Part shown: positions 58,738 to 64,000 of the stretch, piece after piece | How the letters are laid out: every line of letters starts with the position of its first letter | How positions within the stretch are numbered: position 1 is the stretch's first letter | The notes under the pieces: generated by a model | Seen by the model: the letters and a program-made list of their open reading frames with translations, nothing else | Told to the model about the DNA's origin: nothing | The model's database searches: none | Origin: CAYUHJ01 sp964444365 | GTDB lineage: Bacteria > Planctomycetota > Planctomycetia > Gemmatales > Gemmataceae | Direction of reading: 5' to 3' | Length of the DNA: 64,000 nucleotides | Assembly (NCBI GenBank): GCA_964444365.1 | Contig: CAYUHJ010000001.1 | Coordinates: forward strand, 1-64,000 | Program-made: the position numbers and the translations under genes

Positions 58738-59397
58738 TCACTTCGCCGGGTGCGCCACCCGGTTGAAGGCCGCCGGGTCGAACGGGTCGTCGGCGTTCGC
58801 GACCGGCTTCGCGGGCTCGACGGGGGTGGCACTGACCGCCGGCAACTTCGCGGGCTCCGCCGCAGCCGGCCGCTCGACGGGCATCGCCTGGGGAGGCGTC
58901 TGAGCGACAGTAATGGCAGGGGTGGAGGAGCTCGCCGGCTTGGCGGCGGGGATCGTCGCCGGGGCGGGCGACCCTTCCGGCAGGCTGGCCCAGTGGACCC
59001 ACAGTTCCAGGTTCTTGAACGCCGGGTGCGTCCGCGCGAACAGCGGCGGGTCCTTCATCCCCCCGTGAGCTGACACGGCTTTCGCGAGCAGCGGGCTCGC
59101 CGCGGGATTCTCGCGCGCGAGATACTTCGCCGCCGCCCGCACGTTTCGGCCCGTTTCCCGCGGGTTGGCGAACCCGTCCGGGACCCGGACCAGCTTGAAC
59201 CCGCTGGCGTGGTCCGCCCGCGCGTGGCAGTTCGCGCACAAATTCGTGAGCACCGGCTGAACCTTCGCCGGGAACATCTTGTACGATTCCCCGTTGAACG
59301 CCGCCTCGGCTTCGTCGGCCGGCGACACGGGTTGCTGGGCGAACGCGCCGGCCGGGAACACGACCGCGGCGGCGGCGAAGAAATAAACTGTCTTCAT
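58738..59397 (-). CDS. Secreted c-type-haem motif protein
   Basis: A 219-residue protein with a signal peptide (MKTVYFFAAAAVVFPAGAFA) and a single c-type haem motif CANCHA (NLCANCHARADHASGFKL) in its N-terminal domain, then HPAFKNLELWVHWASLPEG, and a long Pro/Ala-rich tail. Domains of this kind precede planctomycete cytochrome-like modules, but here the haem part stands alone. Electron transfer outside the cytoplasm is inferred from the motif. It is divergent from xseA. Confidence 0.8.
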   Translation of the reverse strand: MKTVYFFAAAAVVFPAGAFAQQPVSPADEAEAAFNGESYKMFPAKVQPVLTNLCANCHARADHASGFKLVRVPDGFANPRETGRNVRAAAKYLARENPAASPLLAKAVSAHGGMKDPPLFARTHPAFKNLELWVHWASLPEGSPAPATIPAAKPASSSTPAITVAQTPPQAMPVERPAAAEPAKLPAVSATPVEPAKPVANADDPFDPAAFNRVAHPAK

Positions 59398-59455
59398 GGT
59401 GCTGTCGCATACCCCGGCCGACCTGCCGATTCAACGCGACTTTGCGGAGTGACGG

Positions 59456-60709
59456 ATGCCCCCGCCCGAGAACGTCCGACCGATGACCGTGTTCGCGATC
59501 ACCACCGCGATTCGCCTGCGCCTGGAAGAGCACTTCCCCGGTTCGTGGGTCGCCGGCGAGGTGTCGAACTTCGTGCGGGCCACGTCCGGGCACATGTACT
59601 TCACGCTGAAGGACAGCAAGGCGGCCATCCGCTGCGTGATGCTCCGCGGGTTCGCCCTGCGGCTCAAGTTCGACCCGAAGGACGGCATGGACGTGATCGT
59701 CCGCGGCGGCGTGTCCGTCTACCCGCAGCGCGGCGACTACCAGCTTTACGTCGAGGAACTGCACCCGAAGGGCATCGGCGCGGCCGAACTCGCGCTGCGG
59801 GAACTGAAGGAAAAGCTGCTCGCGAAAGGGTACTTCGACCCAAAGCGGAAGCGGCCGCTGCCGCGGTTCCCGCGGCGGGTCGGGCTGATCGCATCGCCGA
59901 CCGGGGCCGCCGTGCGGGACATGCTCGAAATCATCGCGCACCGCTGGCCCGTCGCGGACGTGGTCGTCCGCCCGAGCCGGGTGCAGGGGGACGGGGCCGC
60001 CGCGGACGTGGCTTCCGCGGTGAAGCAACTCTCGTGGCTCCACGCGAAACGACTGCTGCACTTCGACGCCATCGTGATCGGTCGCGGCGGCGGCAGTTCC
60101 GAGGACCTCGCGGCGTTCAACGAGGAGTGCGTGGCCGACGCGATTTACGAGTCGTCCGTCCCCGTCGTGTCCGCCGTCGGGCACGAGGTCGACGTGAGCG
60201 TGGCCGACCTCGTCGCGGATTACCGGGCGCTCACCCCGTCGCAGGCGATCACGGCTCTTTGCCCGGACCGCGGCGAAATCACCGACGGCCTGCTCGAACT
60301 CGGCGACCGCCTCCGGGAAGCGGCCGAACGGCGGGTCGAACTCGGCCGGCAGCGGGTGGACAAACTCGCGGACCGCCCTCCGTTCCGCCGGCCGCTGGAC
60401 CGCTTCCGCGAGAAGGCCCAGCGGCTCGACGAGGCATCGGCCCGACTCACGCGGGCGGTTCAGCTCAGCGTCCGCCGGTCCGGGGAAAAGCTGACGGCTG
60501 TCGCGGACCAGTTGGAAGGGCTCAGCCCCTTGAACGTCTTGAAGCGGGGATATACCTTGACGCGGATCGACGGCAGTGAAAACTTGCTCAGGTCGGCGGC
60601 CGATGTCGCACACGGGGACGTGATCGTGACGCGGGTGCCGGACGGCGAGGTGCGCAGCATCGTGACGGACACGAAGACGAGCGGAGTTCCCCCGGAGGCT
60701 ACACCATGA
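59456..60709 (+). CDS. xseA: Exodeoxyribonuclease VII large subunit
   Basis: A 417-residue XseA. The N-terminal OB-fold (about 5-100) shows GSWVAGEVSNFVRATSGHMY followed by FTLKDSKAAIRCVM; the catalytic part includes RRVGLIASPTGAAVRDMLEI, VIGRGGGSSEDLAAFNEE and SAVGHEVDVSVADLVADYRA, then TPSQA. C-terminal coiled coils (REKAQRLDEASARLTRAV) bind the small subunit. The enzyme degrades single-stranded DNA from both ends. Its stop overlaps the VapD-like gene (ATGA, 60706-60709), and xseB follows further downstream, an unusual three-gene arrangement. Confidence 0.95.
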   Translation: MPPPENVRPMTVFAITTAIRLRLEEHFPGSWVAGEVSNFVRATSGHMYFTLKDSKAAIRCVMLRGFALRLKFDPKDGMDVIVRGGVSVYPQRGDYQLYVEELHPKGIGAAELALRELKEKLLAKGYFDPKRKRPLPRFPRRVGLIASPTGAAVRDMLEIIAHRWPVADVVVRPSRVQGDGAAADVASAVKQLSWLHAKRLLHFDAIVIGRGGGSSEDLAAFNEECVADAIYESSVPVVSAVGHEVDVSVADLVADYRALTPSQAITALCPDRGEITDGLLELGDRLREAAERRVELGRQRVDKLADRPPFRRPLDRFREKAQRLDEASARLTRAVQLSVRRSGEKLTAVADQLEGLSPLNVLKRGYTLTRIDGSENLLRSAADVAHGDVIVTRVPDGEVRSIVTDTKTSGVPPEATP

Positions 60710-61083
60710 CAACGATCACCGCTCCGATGCCGGGTTCCGTGCTGCGACCCGGAATCCCGAAATCGTTCAAGAGGGCGACGACCGTGTACGCCATCGCGTT
60801 CGACATGGACATCGACCAGCTTCGCACGCACTACGGCGACCCGTACAACAACGCGTACCTCGAAATTCGCCGCGTTCTCCACCAGCACGGCTTTACCTGG
60901 CAGCAAGGCAGCATGTACTTCGGCGGGCCGGACGTGACCGCCGTCGGGTGCGTGATCGCGGCCCAGGAACTCGCCCGCTCGCTCCCCTGGTTCGCGGCGT
61001 CGGTGCGGGACATCCGGATGCTGCGAATCGAGGAACTGAACGACCTGATGCCGGCCGTGCAACTGGCGGTCGGCCCCGGCTGA
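60706..61083 (+). CDS. VapD-like endoribonuclease-fold protein
   Basis: A 125-residue protein with VYAIAFDMDIDQLRTHYGDP, YNNAYLEIRRVLHQHGFTWQ, QGSMYFGG and LPWFAASVRDIRMLRIEELN, closely following the VapD family (e.g. Helicobacter HP0315), small ferredoxin-fold RNases related to Cas2. The N-terminal Asp-rich strand matches the family's catalytic region. A roughly 20-residue extension precedes the core. It is translationally coupled to xseA and lies 66 bp upstream of xseB. No antitoxin gene is seen. A toxin function is not shown; a role in nucleic-acid handling with exonuclease VII is a hypothesis. Confidence 0.8.
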   Translation: MTTITAPMPGSVLRPGIPKSFKRATTVYAIAFDMDIDQLRTHYGDPYNNAYLEIRRVLHQHGFTWQQGSMYFGGPDVTAVGCVIAAQELARSLPWFAASVRDIRMLRIEELNDLMPAVQLAVGPG

Positions 61084-61149
61084 ATCAACCGACATTGACC
61101 GCGAGCGCCAGACTTCCAATCATCGGTCCTCGCTGACCGAGGATCATCG

Positions 61150-61440
61150 ATGCCCGAACCAGTACCCCCCCTCCGATTCGAGCAAGCGCTCGGCGAACTC
61201 GACCGCATCTTGCGCGAACTCGAAGACGGCACGACCACGCTCGACGACGCCCTCGCCCGGTACGAACGCGGCGTCGGGCTGTTGCGGCAGTGCTACGCCC
61301 AGCTTCAGGACGCCGAGCAAAAAATCCAGCAACTCGCCGGGCTGACCGAGGACGGCAAGCCGCACCTGAAGCCGTTCGAGCACACGGCGGCGGTCGAGAA
61401 GGCGAAGCCGCGACGGCCGCGCACGGACGATCTGGGGTAG
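61150..61440 (+). CDS. xseB: Exodeoxyribonuclease VII small subunit
   Basis: A 96-residue helical protein: LRFEQALGELDRILRELEDG, TTTLDDALARYERGVGLLRQ and CYAQLQDAEQKIQQLAG match XseB, whose hairpin helices wrap the large subunit. The C-terminal extension (KPFEHTAAVEKAKPRRPRTD) is basic and longer than usual. It is separated from xseA by the VapD-like gene. TruA begins 2 bp after its stop. Confidence 0.93.
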   Translation: MPEPVPPLRFEQALGELDRILRELEDGTTTLDDALARYERGVGLLRQCYAQLQDAEQKIQQLAGLTEDGKPHLKPFEHTAAVEKAKPRRPRTDDLG

Positions 61441-61442
61441 CC

Positions 61443-62213
61443 ATGTCCGTCCGGAATCTTCGCCTCGTGATCCGCTACGACGGCACGGACTTCGCCGGCT
61501 GGCAACGGCAACCGGGCCTCCGCACCGTCGAGGAAACGCTCGAAACGGCCATCCGCGAAATCACCCGCGAGCCGCGCGTCCGCCCGAACGTCAGCGGCCG
61601 GACCGACGCGGGGGTTCACGCGGTCGCCCAGGTCGTGAACGTCTACAGCACCACCCGCCTGCCGTGCGACACGCTGGTGAAGGCGGTCAACTCGCAACTC
61701 CCCCCTGACGTCGGGGTGCGGTCGTGCGACGACGTGCCCCAGTCCTTCTGCGCGAACAAGGACGCCGTGCGGAAGACGTACCGCTACGTGATCTCCGACG
61801 GCGGCCGGCAAGACCCGTTCCTGCGGCGGTACTCGGCCCACTGCTGGCACCGGCTGGACGTGGACGCGATGGCCCGGGCGGCGGCGTGTCTCGTCGGCCG
61901 GCACGACTTCCGCTGCTTCGAGACCGAGTGGCCGAACCGCATGTCCAGCACCCGCACGATCACCCGGCTGACGGTCTCCCGGTTCGGCGAGACGGTCTGG
62001 ATCGACGCGGAGGCGGACGGCTTCCTCTACAACATGGTCCGCGCCATCGCCGGCACGCTGATGCAGGTCGGCCGCGGGCACTGGCCGGAATCGCGGGTCG
62101 CGGAGATTCTCGAATCGGGGGACCGGCGCAAGGCCGGCCCGACCGCGCCGCCCGAGGGGTTGTTCCTGCTGCGGGTGACGTACCCGAGTCACTTGAAGCT
62201 ACCGGATTTGTAG
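61443..62213 (+). CDS. truA: tRNA pseudouridine(38-40) synthase
   Basis: A 256-residue TruA: LVIRYDGTDFAGWQRQPG at the start, catalytic D55 in SGRTDAGVHA, the KTYRYVI strand, DVDAMARAAACLVGRHDFRC and FLYNMVRAIAGTLMQVGRG. It converts uridines 38-40 of tRNA anticodon arms to pseudouridine. Start 61443 lies 2 bp after xseB, and the length is normal. Its TAG stop lies inside the left arm of an inverted repeat shared with holB. Confidence 0.95.
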   Translation: MSVRNLRLVIRYDGTDFAGWQRQPGLRTVEETLETAIREITREPRVRPNVSGRTDAGVHAVAQVVNVYSTTRLPCDTLVKAVNSQLPPDVGVRSCDDVPQSFCANKDAVRKTYRYVISDGGRQDPFLRRYSAHCWHRLDVDAMARAAACLVGRHDFRCFETEWPNRMSSTRTITRLTVSRFGETVWIDAEADGFLYNMVRAIAGTLMQVGRGHWPESRVAEILESGDRRKAGPTAPPEGLFLLRVTYPSHLKLPDL

Positions 62214-62283
62214 GTCGGGCCGAGTCTTCGAGGCCCGACGGGAGGCGCAACGTCGGGCCTCGAAGACTCGACCCGACCTACAA
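62209..62283. repeat. Inverted repeat between convergent truA and holB
   Basis: 33-bp arms at about 62209-62241 and 62251-62283 (TTGTAGGTCGGG...GTCTTCGAGGCCCGACG type) with one mismatch. Both flanking genes end in TTG TAG inside the arms. A single-arm copy lies at 63282-63311. Confidence 0.9.
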
Positions 62284-63267
62284 GAGGACGGGTCGAAACA
62301 TCCGATCAAACAGGGCTTCGATCACGAGCGACACCTGGACGTATCGCCCGATCTGATAGTCCGCTTCCGTGCAGGCTTCGAGCCAGTCCGCGAGGCGATC
62401 CGCGCCGATGCGTTCGCCGACCGCCGCGAGTGGACCCTCGCCGGCCAGCCCGTCGCGCAGTGCCGTTCGCAGGATGTCGACGAGGACGCCGATGCCGAGC
62501 GACGCGCGGTCGCGCTGGGCCGGGGTTTGTTTGCCGGCTTCCTCCACAAACTTTGCCCATGCCGCGATCAACCCGGTCGCGTCCGGTTTCGGCGCAGTCA
62601 CGGCGGCGAGCAGCACGTCGCGGAACTGCCAGACGGCATCGTCGTTCAGGGCGAGGGCACGCCCCGGACTGCCCCCCGCGAGGCGGACGAGTCGGGCGAC
62701 GCGCTCGGGGTCGGTGACGCCGCGGTCGGCCAGGACGGCCCGCAAGTCCGTCTCACGGAGCGGCTGAAACGGCACGATCTGACACCGCGAAAGGATCGTC
62801 GGCAACTGGCGTTCAACGGTGGTGGCGAGGAGAATCAGAACGGCCCCCGGCGGCGGTTCTTCGAGCACTTTCAGAAAAGCGTTCGCCGAGTTCGCGTTGA
62901 ACTCGTCGGCTTCCTCGACGATGCCGACCTTGCGCGACCCCCGGCTCGCCTTGCGTCCCAGGGTGGTGCAAAACGCGCGCATCACCTCGATGGACAGGTC
63001 GTTCTCGTCCTCGGCTCGGCGGGCGGTGGTGAAGTCCGGGTGCGTGCCGGCGGCCACCTGGACGCACGCGGGGCAGCGGTCGCACGCCGTCAGCGGGGCG
63101 GGCGGGGCTTCGCACAGCAGCGACTTCGCGAACTCGATGGCGAAGAGCTTTTTCCCCACGCCGTCCGGCCCGACGAAGAGGTAGGCGTGGGCGAGCCGGC
63201 CGCGGCGAAACGCGGTGTGCAGTTGGTCTCGGGCGGCGTCGTGCCCGCGGATGCGGTCCCAGGCCAT
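62278..63267 (-). CDS. holB: DNA polymerase III subunit delta'
   Basis: A 329-residue clamp-loader subunit: AHAYLFVGPDGVGKKLFAIE (a modified P-loop, as usual for delta'), the zinc-knuckle CDRCPACVQVAAGTHPD, VGIVEEADEFNANSANAFLK, VLEEPPPGAVLILLATT and SRCQIVPFQPL. It works in the replicative clamp loader with DnaX and delta. The start at 63267 (MAWDRIRGHD) fits the family. Its TAG stop is supplied by the inverted repeat at 62209-62283. It lies downstream of the small membrane protein and tmk genes on the minus strand. Confidence 0.93.
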   Translation of the reverse strand: MAWDRIRGHDAARDQLHTAFRRGRLAHAYLFVGPDGVGKKLFAIEFAKSLLCEAPPAPLTACDRCPACVQVAAGTHPDFTTARRAEDENDLSIEVMRAFCTTLGRKASRGSRKVGIVEEADEFNANSANAFLKVLEEPPPGAVLILLATTVERQLPTILSRCQIVPFQPLRETDLRAVLADRGVTDPERVARLVRLAGGSPGRALALNDDAVWQFRDVLLAAVTAPKPDATGLIAAWAKFVEEAGKQTPAQRDRASLGIGVLVDILRTALRDGLAGEGPLAAVGERIGADRLADWLEACTEADYQIGRYVQVSLVIEALFDRMFRPVLL

Positions 63268-63281
63268 CAAGATTCTTTCTG

Positions 63282-63311
63282 GTAGGTCGGGCCGAGTCTT
63301 CGAGGCCCGAC
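63282..63311. repeat. Single-arm copy of the truA/holB repeat
   Basis: Thirty bases identical to the left arm at 62211-62240 (GTAGGTCGGG...GAGGCCCGAC). It lies just before the holB start without a matching second arm. Confidence 0.9.
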
Positions 63312-63329
63312 ACGAAGCGCACTCAGATC

Positions 63330-63581
63330 TCAATTTACGAACAGTTGGATCACGCAGATCAGCCCAGCCGAAATCACCAATAGCAAATTTGCACAGCCAA
63401 AAACACAGGTATTCCAGTGTGGAAAGAGAAGCATAAGTATCACACACACGATCAAACCCGCTGCCGGATAGCCAAGCAACAGAGTCCCGGTCACAGTGAA
63501 ACCTGAGATTACAGCAGGATAGACTGGGCCGCCAAAGATCCAGCAAACCCGATCGAACAGGGATAGATTGTTCTGGTTCAT
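63330..63581 (-). CDS. Small two-helix membrane protein, 83 aa
   Basis: An 83-residue hydrophobic protein (MNQNNLSLFDRVCWIFGGPV, with helices around YPAVISGFTVTGTLLLGYPA, AGLIVCVILMLLF and NLLLVISAGLICVIQLFV). I recognise no family. Its ATG overlaps the tmk stop (ATGA, 63578-63581), implying translational coupling. The region is clearly less GC-rich than the flanks, so it may be an acquired or fast-evolving gene. The repeat copy at 63282-63311 follows its stop. Codon bias differs from neighbours. Confidence 0.55.
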   Translation of the reverse strand: MNQNNLSLFDRVCWIFGGPVYPAVISGFTVTGTLLLGYPAAGLIVCVILMLLFPHWNTCVFGCANLLLVISAGLICVIQLFVN

Positions 63582-64000
63582 CTCTTCTCAGTAAAACCGG
63601 TACTCCGAATGTAGTCGCCGACAATTCGCCGCGTTTCCGCCTGCACCGCTTCGACTTCGCCCGTGGCGTCGATGATCGTATGTAACTCCGGCCGGCGTCG
63701 CACTTCCGCCAGGAACCCCGTACGCACTCGTTCCGCGAACTCGTTGCCGCGGCTCTCCATGCGGTCGGCGGCGCGACCCCGTCGGACGGCGGCGAGGTCG
63801 GCGGGCATGTCGAACACCAGCGTCAAATCCGGTTGCAGGCCACCCGTGGCGACATTGCCGACGCTCCACAAGTCCGCGGGATCGAGCCCGCCGGCGTGAC
63901 CCTGATAGACGACGTTTGCCAGCAAGAAGCGGTCAGAAACGACGATTTCCCCGCGGGCCAGGGCCGGGCGGATGACGCGATCGACGAGTTCCGCCCGGCT
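63578..64000 (-). CDS. tmk: Thymidylate kinase, C-terminal part
   Basis: Partial at the right window edge. The fragment reads RGEIVVSDRFLLANVVYQGH (the DR[YF] motif of thymidylate kinase), LTLVFDMPADLAAVRRG, ADRMESRGNEFAERVRTGFL with the LID-like Arg residues, and ends HTIIDATGEVEAVQ and STGFTEKR. The P-loop half is outside the window. It phosphorylates dTMP to dTDP. The stop overlaps the start of the small membrane protein gene, and holB lies further downstream, a tmk-holB order seen in many bacteria. Confidence 0.92.
   Translation of the reverse strand, partial: SRAELVDRVIRPALARGEIVVSDRFLLANVVYQGHAGGLDPADLWSVGNVATGGLQPDLTLVFDMPADLAAVRRGRAADRMESRGNEFAERVRTGFLAEVRRRPELHTIIDATGEVEAVQAETRRIVGDYIRSTGFTEKR

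Noticed and set aside
1..64000. CRISPR array, tRNA/rRNA genes, insertion sequences, prophage
   Set aside because: No regularly spaced direct repeats, no tRNA T-loop patterns outside genes, and no transposase, integrase or capsid-like protein was seen. The VapD-like protein has a Cas2-related fold but no cas genes accompany it.

Overview
The window looks like chromosomal DNA of a GC-rich planctomycete, most likely of the Gemmataceae. This rests on protein families: TIGR03067-type small secreted proteins, DUF1501/DUF1549/DUF1553 and DUF1552/DUF1592 cytochrome-like secreted proteins, DUF1080, an ECF sigma factor paired with a WD40 Ser/Thr kinase, and a tetrahydromethanopterin-type biosynthesis cluster. 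No tRNA, rRNA, CRISPR array, transposase or phage gene was seen. About 60 genes are supported. A 10-base run of N at 24009-24018 marks an assembly gap inside a kinase gene.

Layout. 1-9.5 kb: partial alpha/beta hydrolase, enolase-superfamily epimerase, NicO metal transporter, RtcB RNA ligase, SGNH hydrolase, metal-type ABC ATPase, flavodoxin, TIGR03067 protein and a TPR protein. 9.6-20 kb: envelope genes, including a 1291-residue AsmA-like protein, a BatA/VWA protein and a YdjM-like membrane protein. 20-31 kb: HtrA-like protease, then a long minus-strand run with two Ser/Thr kinases, an ECF sigma factor, MoxR and DUF1080. 31-36 kb: lactonase, an atypical low-GC gene, a divergent marR/ilvC pair, then a strong promoter and structured leader ahead of an unknown gene, a methyltransferase and an MlaE permease. 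36.9-39.9 kb: a coupled pabB - DUF447 - beta-RFAP synthase operon, pointing to a tetrahydromethanopterin-like C1 cofactor. 40-44 kb: gnd, DUF1501 and a glycosyltransferase. 44-50 kb: DUF1501-PSD1 divergent from an ECF sigma/FecR pair. 50-54 kb: a CecR-like TetR regulator with permease, ATPase and membrane-fusion protein. 54-59 kb: a DUF1592-DUF1552 pair and a c-type-haem protein. 59-62 kb: xseA - vapD-like - xseB - truA. 62-64 kb: holB, a small membrane protein and tmk.

The most unusual features are: (i) a dense set of palindromic elements in several families, which supply stop codons to at least four genes, form one 54-bp perfect palindrome, and in one case sit in frame inside a transporter gene; (ii) a VapD-like RNase gene between the two exonuclease VII subunit genes; (iii) a symmetric divergent marR/ilvC promoter-operator; (iv) a consensus-like promoter followed by a roughly 175-nt leader with a terminator-like hairpin. 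Gene starts were chosen by family alignment from memory, ribosome-binding sites and overlaps, so several are provisional.
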